Source of the DNA: Lentzea pudingi
GTDB lineage: Bacteria; Actinomycetota; Actinomycetes; Mycobacteriales; Pseudonocardiaceae
Reading direction: 5' to 3'
Length of the DNA: 64,000 bases
Assembly: GCF_014646255.1 (NCBI RefSeq)
Contig: NZ_BMNC01000002.1
Location: 494,140-558,139, forward strand
Shown: positions 37,210-45,400 of the stretch, one piece after another
How positions within the stretch are numbered: the stretch's first letter is position 1
Layout: the number at the start of each line of letters is the position of its first letter
Translations under genes and position numbers: made by a program
Notes under the pieces: generated by a model
Seen by the model: only the letters and a program-made list of their open reading frames with translations
Database searches by the model: none
Told to the model about the DNA's origin: nothing

Positions 37210-37727
37210 ATGGGGACGGGCAACGGCTGGACGGCCACGCGGTGAGTCTGTTCGTCATGGACGTCGCGGGGTTCGTCGCCAACGGCGCGGGTTCACGTCG
37301 GACCTCGAAGCCCTCGTCTGCGTGGCGATTTCGTCTGACCTGCCGGGTGCCGTTCGGCAGGCGCACACGCGGTCACGCGCGAGGCGGCGGTTCCTCGAGC
37401 GCGTGACCGCGTGCCCTCCCCACGGCGAACATAGGGCCGTTCGGCCTCAACGTGACTAAAGGTCGCGTTATTGGCCAGGATTTGTCCACTTCACCCGACG
37501 AACACGCCGCAGAGGCAACGGCTCGGTGAGCACGCCCAGGAAGAGCGTGATTTGTCCTCGTTCGGCGCATTGACAATTGGCAATTCCGCTACCTCCGCCC
37601 CATTCCGATCAGGAACGACTATCGTGCCATCAGCAGAACCGAATTGAGTGTTGTTCGTGAGCTCACCATATCCCTGACCAGCGCAAACACAGAGTGCTCG
37701 ATTCAATGACAGAAAGTAGACAGGACA
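37210..37727. other. 518-bp gap with composition unlike its neighbours
   Basis: No convincing gene. The first 200 bp stay GC-rich and carry a short readable fragment (DGHAVSLFVMDVAGF) that could be a gene remnant. From about 37450 the sequence becomes visibly more AT-rich (for example TTGACAATTGGCAATTCC). A minus-strand frame at 37491-37706 has only a TTG start and no ribosome site, so I do not call it. The region separates the T7SS operon from the two-gene system. Confidence 0.5.
37644..37672 (+). promoter_or_regulatory. Candidate promoter of the two-gene membrane system
   Basis: TTGAGT at 37644-37649 and CATATC at 37667-37672 are separated by 17 bp and lie about 55 bp before the ATG at 37728. 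The match to a sigma-70-type promoter is moderate for the -35 and weak for the -10. Confidence 0.35.
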
Positions 37728-39449
37728 ATGTCAACTCCCGCGCCGGCGAAGGGAAAGGATTCTCCCCAGTTGCGCGACGACACGACCCGCTTCCTCTGCG
37801 GAGCCGCTCACCGCGACGAGGAGTTCGCGGATTCCGCCATTCGCGAGTACCTCGTGGAGGCCACCCGGTCGATTCCGCGCTCGCCCGGCGTCAACTCCGG
37901 CGCGGTGTTGCGGGAGGCGGTGGCGGCGCGGACGCGGCGCAAGGTTCGCGACGCGGTGTTGCTGGTGCTGGCGGTGGTAGCGCTGTTCGCCGCGAGCGGG
38001 ACGCTGCTCGTCGGGTGGCTGGTGGTGGCCTCGATCGCGGCGCTCGGCGCCGGGGCTCGGATGGCGTTCACGCGGCCGCGGCGGGTCACGCCGCGCGGGC
38101 CGGCCGTGCTCGGCTCGATCGCCGGCGCGATCGCGCTCTTCTTCGTGCTGTACAAGTTCATCGAAGAGCTCGGCTCCAGCAGCAACTACTCCTCCGGCTA
38201 CTGCAGGCCCAGGTACGAGGACTGCGTGGAGGAGAGCAGCGGCGCCGGGGTCGCGTTTTTGATCATCGCGGTCGTGCTGGTCTTCGCGGTGCTGCTCGCC
38301 GACCGGATCGTGACCTGGTTGCTGGTGACGAAGAGCTTCCGGCGCGCCGGGTTCCGCACCAGCCGGGGCGAGCGGGAGCTGTGGCGCAACGAATGGGCGG
38401 TTCGGGGGCTTGGGCACTCGAGCTACGCCGAAGCGCTCGCGCTCTACCCGGTCGAGGACAACGACGAGCCTGACGACGCGGACGAGGCGCAGGTGATCGT
38501 CTACCACGGTTATCGCCCGTTCGTCGGTTCCGGCACGATGTTCGAACCGTGGTCCATGGCGCTGCCCCTCAAGCCCGCCGAGGAGAAGGCCGGCGCGTCA
38601 CTGCCCGGGTTCGCGCTTCCCGAGCTCTACGACCGCATCACGAGCGAGCTGGTCAAGACAGGTCGTTCGCCGTCGCTCTCGCCGGGGCACCGGCTGCGCC
38701 ACCTGAAGACCGGCGACCGCGTCGTCATCTCCTCGGTCGAGCTGATCGACCACATCGACGACGCCGAAGCACGGATCGTGTTGCCCGACAAGGACCACTC
38801 GCCCGAGTCCGCGGTCGCCAGGTCCGTTGTGGACGGTCTGATCGCCCGGCCGATGGAGTGGATGCGCTACTTCCGCTCGTTCCAGGTCGAGACGTGGGAC
38901 CGCGACGTCGTCGTCTCGGCGTACCTGACGTTCGGGCTCGACGACGAGATGCTCTACGTCGAGTGGACGCCGTGCATCCTGCACCCGATCCACTCCGAGC
39001 ACCGGACGATCGACGTGCTGCCGGAGCAGTCGCTGCGCCCGTTCGTCGACGCGATCGTCGACCTGCTGAAGTTCCCCGCCTCCATCCCGAAGCGGTTCGC
39101 GACGGCGGTCGGCTGGATGACCCCGATCCAGCAGGCGGAAGGAACGTACGTCGCGGAACGCTACGGCGCCAGCAACAGCCTCCGCGAACTCGCGAGCAGG
39201 AGCCAGGTCGACAACTACTTCCAGCTCACCGACGTCGAGCGCTACGTCAAGGTGCTGGAGTCACGGCTGCTGCGCACGCTCGGCGAGTTCCTGGAGAGCA
39301 AGGGCATCTCGGTCACCGAGTTCATGGAACAGGCCATGCAGGTGACGAGCAACAACGTGCACATCACCGGCCCGGTGATCTCCAGCAACATCGGCACGTC
39401 CGGCAAGGCACGCACCGGCAAGGCGAGCGTCGGCGGGGGAAGCTCATGA
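37728..39449 (+). CDS. Unrecognised four-helix membrane protein with C-terminal GPVI/ARTG motif
   Basis: A 573-residue protein of no family I recognise. The N-terminal 78 residues are soluble. There are four hydrophobic helices (about 80-97, 99-118, 128-148 and 176-200), with a two-Cys loop between the third and fourth (SGYCRPRYEDCVEES). About 370 C-terminal residues follow and appear cytosolic, mixed alpha/beta with clear sequence texture (WMRYFRSFQVETWDRDVVVS, LDDEMLYVEWTPCILHPI). The last 26 residues are glycine-rich and contain GPVISSNIGTSGKARTG. The same motif opens the next protein. The next gene starts inside this one's stop (ATGA), so they form one unit. Confidence 0.8.
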   Translation: MSTPAPAKGKDSPQLRDDTTRFLCGAAHRDEEFADSAIREYLVEATRSIPRSPGVNSGAVLREAVAARTRRKVRDAVLLVLAVVALFAASGTLLVGWLVVASIAALGAGARMAFTRPRRVTPRGPAVLGSIAGAIALFFVLYKFIEELGSSSNYSSGYCRPRYEDCVEESSGAGVAFLIIAVVLVFAVLLADRIVTWLLVTKSFRRAGFRTSRGERELWRNEWAVRGLGHSSYAEALALYPVEDNDEPDDADEAQVIVYHGYRPFVGSGTMFEPWSMALPLKPAEEKAGASLPGFALPELYDRITSELVKTGRSPSLSPGHRLRHLKTGDRVVISSVELIDHIDDAEARIVLPDKDHSPESAVARSVVDGLIARPMEWMRYFRSFQVETWDRDVVVSAYLTFGLDDEMLYVEWTPCILHPIHSEHRTIDVLPEQSLRPFVDAIVDLLKFPASIPKRFATAVGWMTPIQQAEGTYVAERYGASNSLRELASRSQVDNYFQLTDVERYVKVLESRLLRTLGEFLESKGISVTEFMEQAMQVTSNNVHITGPVISSNIGTSGKARTGKASVGGGSS

Positions 39450-39769
39450 ACGAGCGCGACTTCGAGATCCGTGGACCGGTCATCGGCAGCAACGTCGGCA
39501 CCAGCGGGCGCGCCAGGACCGGGGACGTCCACATCGGACACATCAAGGACGTGAGCACCGTGCTGCGGCTGCTCGACGAGTTGCGCGAGGACCTGAACGA
39601 GGCCCAGGCGCCCACGTCCACGATCGAGGCGGTGGACGACCTCCGTGCCGAGGCCCGCAAACCGCAGCCCAGCAAGGACGTCACGGACCACCTGATGGAC
39701 AAGCTGTCGGACCGGGGCCTCGGCGAGCAGGTGAAGGACCTGTCGAAGGCCTTCGACGCGCTGTTCTAG
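39446..39769 (+). CDS. Small protein with N-terminal GPVI/ARTG motif
   Basis: A 107-residue protein whose residues 10-26 read GPVIGSNVGTSGRARTG, nearly identical to the C-terminal motif of the preceding membrane protein. The motif is followed by DVHIGHIKD and then by charged amphipathic helices (VLRLLDELREDLNEAQ, VTDHLMDKLSDRGLGEQVK, LSKAFDALF). Such a layout suggests a short self-assembling or docking segment plus a helical effector or adaptor part. It is ATGA-coupled to the membrane protein. No known family. Confidence 0.75.
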   Translation: MNERDFEIRGPVIGSNVGTSGRARTGDVHIGHIKDVSTVLRLLDELREDLNEAQAPTSTIEAVDDLRAEARKPQPSKDVTDHLMDKLSDRGLGEQVKDLSKAFDALF

Positions 39770-39773
39770 AACC

Positions 39774-40643
39774 TCAGCCGACCTTGCGGGCGGTCGCGAA
39801 CCGCGGCCGCCCCGCCAGGTCGAGATGATCGACGGCGTCCGTGAGCGACCGGCGCGCGGCCAGCAGCGCCGGCACGGACTCCCCCTGCGTGTCGTCGTGC
39901 TCGATGCCGACGGACCCGCCGGGCTTCAGCCACCGCGCCGCCGCCCACACGACGTGCCGGATCACGTCCAGCCCGTCCTCGCCGGAGAACACCGCGTGGT
40001 GCGGATCGTGCACGCCGACCTCGGGCTGCACCGGAGTTCCCTCTGGCACGTAAGGCGGATTGCACACCACGAGATCCACCAGACCGTCCAGATCGGACAG
40101 CAGCGACGAGTCAGTGGCGTCACCGGAGTGCAGCCGGATCGGCGTGTCCCCGGCAGCTACCCGCGCGTCGGCGTTGCGGCGCGTCCAGGACAGCGCCTGC
40201 GGATCGATCTCCACCGCGTGCACCACCGCGTCGGGACGGGCGGCCGCGATGGACAACGCCAGCGCGCCCGTTCCCGTGCAGAGGTCGACGACGACCGGCG
40301 AGGAGACCCCCGCCAGCGCCTTCAGGCCCCACTCCATCAGCAGCTCGGTCTCGGGCCGCGGCACGAACACCCCGGGCCCGACCTCGACGGAGATGGTGCC
40401 CATCGGCGCCCAGCCGAGGATGTGCTGCAACGGGATCCGCGACGCGCGGACGCGGACGAGCTTGTGCAGCTGGTCGATCACCGACGGATCGACCAGCGGG
40501 ATGAGCGGCAGCCGCCCGCGCTCGACCCCGAGCACGTGGGCGGCCAGGTACTCCGCGTCGACGCGCGGACTGTCCACCCCCGCCTCGGCGAGGATCTTGG
40601 CCGCCTCGGAGACGGCGAGGCGGAGCGGCTGCCGGTTCATCAT
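39774..40643 (-). CDS. prmC: Release factor glutamine methyltransferase PrmC
   Basis: Methylates the Gln of the GGQ motif in release factors RF1 and RF2. The 289-residue protein has the N-terminal helical domain (LAVSEAAKILAEAGVDSPRV), the QHILGWAPM segment, the SAM site VVDLCTGTGALALSIA and the catalytic NPPY in VVCNPPYVPEG. In most actinobacteria it follows prfA directly. Here lpdA and an acyl-CoA hydrolase gene lie between. It ends only 4 bp from the convergent two-gene system. Confidence 0.96.
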   Translation of the reverse strand: MMNRQPLRLAVSEAAKILAEAGVDSPRVDAEYLAAHVLGVERGRLPLIPLVDPSVIDQLHKLVRVRASRIPLQHILGWAPMGTISVEVGPGVFVPRPETELLMEWGLKALAGVSSPVVVDLCTGTGALALSIAAARPDAVVHAVEIDPQALSWTRRNADARVAAGDTPIRLHSGDATDSSLLSDLDGLVDLVVCNPPYVPEGTPVQPEVGVHDPHHAVFSGEDGLDVIRHVVWAAARWLKPGGSVGIEHDDTQGESVPALLAARRSLTDAVDHLDLAGRPRFATARKVG

Positions 40644-40658
40644 CGAAGTGCGGTCGTC

Positions 40659-42044
40659 TCAGAAGTTGATCATGTGCCCGGCCAGGCCGTGCACCGCTTC
40701 CTTGACCGCCTCGGACAGCGTCGGGTGCGCGTGGACGTTGCGCGCGACCTCGTGGACGGTGAGGTCCCACTGCTGCGCCAGCGTGAGCTCGGGCAGCAGC
40801 TCGGTCGCCTCGGGGCCGATGATGTGGCCGCCGAGCAGCTCGCCGTGCTTGCCGTCGCTGATCAGCTTCACGAAGCCACCGGGCTCCGCGAGGCCGTGCG
40901 CCTTGCCGTTCGCCGTGAACGGGAACTTCGAGACCTGGACGTCGAAGCCCTTCTCGCGCGCCTGCTTCTCGGTGTAGCCGAAGGAGGCGATCTGCGGCTG
41001 GCAGAACGTCGCCCGCGGGATCATCACGTAGTCGAGCTCCATCGTCTCGGCGTCCGCGATGGTTTCCGAGGCGATGATGCCCATGGACTCGGCGGTGTGC
41101 GCGAGCATCAGCTTCGCGGTGACGTCGCCGATCGCGAAGATGTGCGGCACGTTGGTGCGGCCGCGGCCGTCGATGTCGATGGCACCGCGGTCGGTCAGCT
41201 TCACGCCGGTGTTCTCGAGGCCGTAGCCCTCGACGCGCGGCACGAAACCGATGGCCTGCATGACCTTGTCGGCCTCGAGGACTTCCTCGGCACCGTTCTT
41301 CGACACGGTGACGCGGACCTTCGGGCCGGACTCGTCGATCGACTCGACGCGGGTGCCGAGGCGGACGTCGACGCCCAGCTTCTTGTAGCGCTTGAAGAGC
41401 TCGGCGGAGACCTCTTCGTCCTCGAGCGGCACCATGCGGTCGAGGAACTCGACGATGGTGACCTTCACGCCGTAGTTGTGCATGACGTAGGCGAACTCGA
41501 CGCCGATCGCACCCGCACCGGCGATGATGATCGACTCGGGCAGGTCCTCGGTCATGATCTGCTCTTCGTAGGTCACGACGCGGTCGGACTTCTGCGTGTT
41601 CGGCAGCATCCGGGTCGTGGCGCCCACGGCGATGATCGCGTGGCCGAAGGTGATCGTCTCGTCCCCGACCGTCAGCGTGTGGTCGTCGGTGAAGTTGGCC
41701 CACCCGTTGTACTCGGTGATGCCGTTCTTCTTCATCAGGAAGTGCACGCCCTTGACGCGCCCGTCCGCGACCTTGCGGCTGCGCTGCCACGCCGCGCTGT
41801 AGTCGAAGCTGACGGTGCCCTCGACCTTGATGCCGAACGTCTTCTGCTCGTGCGTGAAGAGGTGCGCCAGCTCAGCGTTGCGCAGGAGAGCCTTCGACGG
41901 GATGCAGCCCACGTTCAGGCAGACACCGCCCCAGTACTTCTCCTCCACGATGGCGGTCTTCAGCCCGAGCTGAGCCGCACGGATCGCGGCGACGTACCCG
42001 CCCGGACCCGCACCCACGACGACGACATCAAAGTGTGCGCTCAT
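40659..42044 (-). CDS. lpdA: Dihydrolipoyl dehydrogenase
   Basis: FAD enzyme that reoxidises dihydrolipoamide in 2-oxoacid dehydrogenase complexes, using NAD. The 461-residue protein has the FAD fold ([21 protein letters not shown]), the redox disulphide [15 protein letters not shown], an NAD-binding [17 protein letters not shown] and the C-terminal catalytic His-Glu in [17 protein letters not shown]. It sits 15 bp upstream of prmC on the same strand. No E1 or E2 genes are nearby, so it probably serves complexes encoded elsewhere. Confidence 0.95.
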   Translation of the reverse strand: MSAHFDVVVVGAGPGGYVAAIRAAQLGLKTAIVEEKYWGGVCLNVGCIPSKALLRNAELAHLFTHEQKTFGIKVEGTVSFDYSAAWQRSRKVADGRVKGVHFLMKKNGITEYNGWANFTDDHTLTVGDETITFGHAIIAVGATTRMLPNTQKSDRVVTYEEQIMTEDLPESIIIAGAGAIGVEFAYVMHNYGVKVTIVEFLDRMVPLEDEEVSAELFKRYKKLGVDVRLGTRVESIDESGPKVRVTVSKNGAEEVLEADKVMQAIGFVPRVEGYGLENTGVKLTDRGAIDIDGRGRTNVPHIFAIGDVTAKLMLAHTAESMGIIASETIADAETMELDYVMIPRATFCQPQIASFGYTEKQAREKGFDVQVSKFPFTANGKAHGLAEPGGFVKLISDGKHGELLGGHIIGPEATELLPELTLAQQWDLTVHEVARNVHAHPTLSEAVKEAVHGLAGHMINF

Positions 42045-42053
42045 AGGACCACC

Positions 42054-43262
42054 CTAGGTCCCGAGCTGCTCCCGCAAGAACTCAACCGTCCGTTTCCAGG
42101 CATCCGCGCGGGCGTGTGCGGTGGCCTGCGGCGAACCGCCACCCGAGAAGGTGACACCGGGTCCCGGATAGGTCACGTCGGTGGCCGGCCGGTGCGGCGG
42201 GCCCGCGATCAGGTGTCCTGCCTCGGGATACACGACGTGCTCGTGCGGGAACGGGTGCTCGTGGTTCTTCAACCGCCGCATCGCGACGTCGCTCAGCTCG
42301 GTGCTGGGCCATCCGTCGTCCTGTCCGGACGAGATGAGCAACACACCGCCGACGATCCGTTCGACGACGATCTCGGTGTCTTCCGGGATGCCGTCCTCGG
42401 TGCTGAACGCGAGCCTCAACGGCACCGGTTCGCCGTTGACGATCCTGGACCGCAGCTCGTCGCCGATCTCGTAGGGCAGGTACGGCAGCGGCTCGCCCTT
42501 GAGCGTCCACGACGCGGCCTCGTACGAGAGCTTCTGCAGCAGGTTGCCGCCGGGGCCGATGGCCTGCGTGACGACACCGCTGCCGACCACGCTGACGATG
42601 GCACTGACCTGTGGGAACGTGGCGCCGATGAGGAGTGCCAGCTCACCGCCGCGCGACCCGCCCACGACGCCGATCTCGCCTGCGTGGCCGGAGAGGAAGT
42701 CGATGGCCGTGCCGAAGTACTCCAGCGGCACGTCGACGAGGTTCTCGGGCAGGCCCTCCAGGCCGAAGTAGCCGAGGGCCAGCGTGACGAAGCCGTGTGC
42801 GGCCAGCAGCGCCGCGTCGGTCTCGTGGATGCCGCCCTCGGACCCTCCGAGCACGATCACGCCCGGTAGCTCGCCTCCGTCGTCCTCAGGGGCGAAGAGG
42901 GTGCCCACCAGACCGTTCTCACGGACTTCGAGCCGTACGACGCCTTCGGGGACGCTCTGTCGTTCGAGGACGCGGTCGCCGACGCCTGCTACGGAGAGCA
43001 CCGTGGGTCCGGCCTTGCCGCCCGTGCGTTCCAACGACCAGAAGAGGCCCATCGGGTCTACGCCGCGATAGCTTCCATCAAGCGGTGCGTGCCTGGTCAG
43101 GTCGACGACGCCACGGTCGTCCGCCTCGAACTCGGCGTGCGAGGAACGATCACCCGTGGACAGCTGCACGGTGATCGGCTGGCCGGGTTTCAGCCCGACG
43201 ACGAGCACGTCGACCGGGTGGTCGAGGGGCGCTGACTGCGGATTCACCAGGATCTCGGCCAC
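42054..43262 (-). CDS. Acyl-CoA thioesterase/BAAT-type hydrolase
   Basis: Two-domain enzyme of about 402 residues related to acyl-CoA thioesterases and bile-acid-CoA:amino acid N-acyltransferases. The N-terminal immunoglobulin-like domain runs from EILVNPQSAPLDHPV to about residue 130. The C-terminal alpha/beta hydrolase has a full triad: the nucleophile in VVGGSRGGELAL (Ser rather than the Cys of BAAT), the Asp in SSGQDDGWPS and the His in PEAGHLIAGPP. The GTG at 43262 follows GAGGGG by 6 nt; the open frame runs further upstream into prfA without support. It lies between prfA and lpdA. Confidence 0.85.
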   Translation of the reverse strand: MAEILVNPQSAPLDHPVDVLVVGLKPGQPITVQLSTGDRSSHAEFEADDRGVVDLTRHAPLDGSYRGVDPMGLFWSLERTGGKAGPTVLSVAGVGDRVLERQSVPEGVVRLEVRENGLVGTLFAPEDDGGELPGVIVLGGSEGGIHETDAALLAAHGFVTLALGYFGLEGLPENLVDVPLEYFGTAIDFLSGHAGEIGVVGGSRGGELALLIGATFPQVSAIVSVVGSGVVTQAIGPGGNLLQKLSYEAASWTLKGEPLPYLPYEIGDELRSRIVNGEPVPLRLAFSTEDGIPEDTEIVVERIVGGVLLISSGQDDGWPSTELSDVAMRRLKNHEHPFPHEHVVYPEAGHLIAGPPHRPATDVTYPGPGVTFSGGGSPQATAHARADAWKRTVEFLREQLGT

Positions 43263-43284
43263 AACGCGCCCCTCCCACGTCGGA

Positions 43285-44349
43285 TTACCCGCCTGCGAGC
43301 CGTTCTGCCCGGTCTGCGGCGGCCAGTGCGTCGACCACCGCGTCCAGGTCACCGTCGAGGACCTGGTCCAGGTTATGCGCTTTGTACCCAACCCGGTGAT
43401 CGGAGATGCGCGATTCCGGGAAGTTGTAGGTCCGGACCCGCTCGCTGCGGTCGACGGTGCGGATCTGCGTGCGCCGCGCGTCCGACTGCTCCTGCGCCTT
43501 CTGCTCCTCGGCGAGGGCGATCAGGCGGCTCTGCAGCACCTGCATGGCGCGGGCCTTGTTCTGGAGCTGGCTGCGCTCGTTCTGGCAGGACGTGACGATG
43601 CCGGTCGGCAGGTGCGTGATGCGGACCGCGGAGTCGGTGGTGTTGACCGACTGGCCGCCCTTGCCCGAGCTGCGGTAGACGTCGATGCGGAGGTCCTTCT
43701 CGTCGATCTCGACCGCGGCGGTCTCCTCGGTCTCCGGGAAGACGAGGACGCCGGCGGCGGACGTGTGGATGCGCCCCTGCGACTCGGTGACGGGCACGCG
43801 CTGCACGCGGTGCACGCCGCCCTCCCACTTCAGCCGGCTCCACACCCCGTCCGGGACCGCGCTCTTGGTCTTGATGGAGACCGTCACGTCCTTGAACCCG
43901 CCGAGGTCGGAGTCGGTGCCGTCGAGCATCTCGACCTTCCAGCCCTGACGCTCGGCATACCGCGTATACATACGCAGTAGGTCCCCCGCGAACAGCGCGG
44001 ACTCCTCGCCGCCCTCACCGGACTTGATCTCCAGCAGTACGTCGTCGCCGTCGTGCGGGTCGCGCGGCAGCAGCAGTTCGGTGAGCTTCTCCTCGAGCTT
44101 GGGGAGCTGCTCCTCGATCTGGTCGACCTCCTCCTGGAACGACCGGTCCTCGGCCGCGAGCTCCCTGGCCGCCTCCAGGTCGTTCCTGACCTGCTCGATC
44201 TCCCTGGCCGTCTTCACGATCGGGCCGAGCGCGGCGTACCGCTTGCCGAGCTTGCGCGCCCCCACCTGGTCAGCGTGCACGGAGGGGTCGGCGAGCTTCT
44301 TCTCCAGCTCGTCGTACTCGGCGAGCAAACTGGCCAGCGACTGCGACAC
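43285..44349 (-). CDS. prfA: Peptide chain release factor 1
   Basis: Ends translation at UAA and UAG codons. The 354-residue protein has the GGQ loop in [15 protein letters not shown], the PVT-type codon-recognition tripeptide in [16 protein letters not shown], and the [14 protein letters not shown] core. Its GGQ Gln is the substrate of PrmC, encoded 3 kb downstream on the same strand. It follows rpmE across a gap with a strong hairpin. Confidence 0.97.
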   Translation of the reverse strand: MSQSLASLLAEYDELEKKLADPSVHADQVGARKLGKRYAALGPIVKTAREIEQVRNDLEAARELAAEDRSFQEEVDQIEEQLPKLEEKLTELLLPRDPHDGDDVLLEIKSGEGGEESALFAGDLLRMYTRYAERQGWKVEMLDGTDSDLGGFKDVTVSIKTKSAVPDGVWSRLKWEGGVHRVQRVPVTESQGRIHTSAAGVLVFPETEETAAVEIDEKDLRIDVYRSSGKGGQSVNTTDSAVRITHLPTGIVTSCQNERSQLQNKARAMQVLQSRLIALAEEQKAQEQSDARRTQIRTVDRSERVRTYNFPESRISDHRVGYKAHNLDQVLDGDLDAVVDALAAADRAERLAGG

Positions 44350-44389
44350 GTCTCCTGCTTTCGGTTCTGGATTCCCTGGAAACGGCGAC

Positions 44390-44427
44390 GGCGCCCTCCC
44401 CGGCCTCGTGAGGCCGGGTCAGGCGCC
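44390..44427. terminator. Nested hairpin between rpmE and prfA
   Basis: An outer GGCGCC/GGCGCC pair encloses a perfect 9-bp stem CCCGGCCTC-GT-GAGGCCGGG, filling the gap between rpmE and prfA. No U-tract follows on the minus strand, so it may be an attenuator or RNA-processing structure that sets the ratio of L31 to RF1, rather than a full terminator. Confidence 0.6.
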
Positions 44428-44437
44428 GTGAAAGCAG

Positions 44438-44650
44438 CTACTTGTTGCGCTTGCCGTAACGCGCCTCGAAGCGCGCCACGCGACCGCCGGTGTCCAGGAT
44501 GCGCTGCTTGCCCGTGTAGAACGGGTGGCAGTTGGAGCACATCTCGACGCGAACCTCGGACGCCGAGGTGGTGCTGCGCGTGGTGAACGCGTTGCCGCAG
44601 CTACAGGTCACTTCGGTGACGGTGTACTCGGGGTGGATGCCAGTCTTCAA
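44438..44650 (-). CDS. rpmE: 50S ribosomal protein L31 (zinc-binding form)
   Basis: Ribosomal protein bL31, 70 residues. The Cys set CSC...C..C ([20 protein letters not shown]) marks the zinc-binding C+ paralogue. The C- paralogue used under zinc starvation would be elsewhere. The closing [13 protein letters not shown] is typical of actinobacteria. It lies between rho and prfA as in mycobacteria. Confidence 0.97.
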   Translation of the reverse strand: MKTGIHPEYTVTEVTCSCGNAFTTRSTTSASEVRVEMCSNCHPFYTGKQRILDTGGRVARFEARYGKRNK

Positions 44651-44917
44651 GATCTTGTCCCTTTCAAGGATGGCCGCCGGGTCCCAGTTGGTGAACGGGT
44701 GAACCGGAGCCGGACTCGACCATTTAGTTTGCCAGACCGTTCAACACGTGCAAAAACGCGGTTGTTCCCAGGGGCCTGCCGTGGGTTAGGTCACAGCCGC
44801 TCGACCGCCCTGGTAAGCCGTTCGGCGCAAGGTGTGGCCGTTCGGCCGGATGTGGGTGCGTGTTGTTGGTAGGTCTCCATCAGACTATGTCGCGTGTTCT
44901 GCACCTCGGAGCGACCC

Positions 44918-45277
44918 ATGGACCAGCGCGCGTGGCTGGTCCTGCCGTTCGCGTTCGCCGCTGCGGTGTTTGGGCTGATGGGGACCGCTGGGCTGCTCAC
45001 CGCCGCCTGGAGCACCGTGCCGTTGTCGCCCGTTGTCTCTGGGGCTGGGGTGGCTGTGGCTGCTGCTGTTTCCGGTGGGGTTCGGTGGCGGCGGGTTTGG
45101 CTTCGGTCGTTGCGGTGGGTGTGGCTCGGGGCGGTGTTGGCGCTCGGGGTTGTGGTCGGGGCGGTGGAGGTTCCCGCTTTGGCCGCGACCGTGGTGGGGG
45201 TGCCGGTGCTGCTGGGGCTGGTCTTTCAGCTGCTCGTGCAGAGTGATGAGAGTCGGCAGACGGCTGGGTGTCGCTGA
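44918..45277 (+). CDS. Small Trp-rich membrane protein
   Basis: A 119-residue hypothetical protein with four hydrophobic helices (about residues 6-27, 31-50, 57-78 and 81-103), opposite in direction to rho and rpmE. The ATG at 44918 has GGAG 6 nt upstream; a GTG at 44894 is less likely. Codons include many GTT, GCT and GGG, less biased than the neighbours. The 3' end carries a tandem 17-bp duplication (GACGGCTGGGTGTCG twice, 45260-45293) that includes the stop codon. Function unknown. Confidence 0.55.
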   Translation: MDQRAWLVLPFAFAAAVFGLMGTAGLLTAAWSTVPLSPVVSGAGVAVAAAVSGGVRWRRVWLRSLRWVWLGAVLALGVVVGAVEVPALAATVVGVPVLLGLVFQLLVQSDESRQTAGCR

Positions 45278-45348
45278 CGGCTGGGTGTCGGCGGGTGCGG
45301 TTGGCACTGTTGGCCTGGTCGCGGCATTCGAGTGATGAGCGCGAAAAA

Positions 45349-45373
45349 GCCCCCGCTGACCTGCAGCGGGGGC
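45349..45373 (-). terminator. Intrinsic terminator after rho
   Basis: On the minus strand a perfect 10-bp stem (GCCCCCGCTG, 5-nt loop, complement) is followed by TTTTTCGC. This is a classical U-tract terminator, uncommon in high-GC genomes, lying 28 bp after the rho stop. It is notable that the gene for Rho itself ends in a Rho-independent signal. Confidence 0.88.
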
Positions 45374-45400
45374 AATTTCACGTGAAACTTACGCGGGGCG

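Noticed and set aside
37491..37706. Minus-strand ORF of 71 codons with several Cys
   Set aside because: Starts only with TTG, has no ribosome site and lies in AT-richer intergenic sequence without other support.
39825..42869. Open frame of 1014 codons on the plus strand
   Set aside because: Runs antisense through prmC, lpdA and the acyl-CoA hydrolase gene, all of which are firmly identified.
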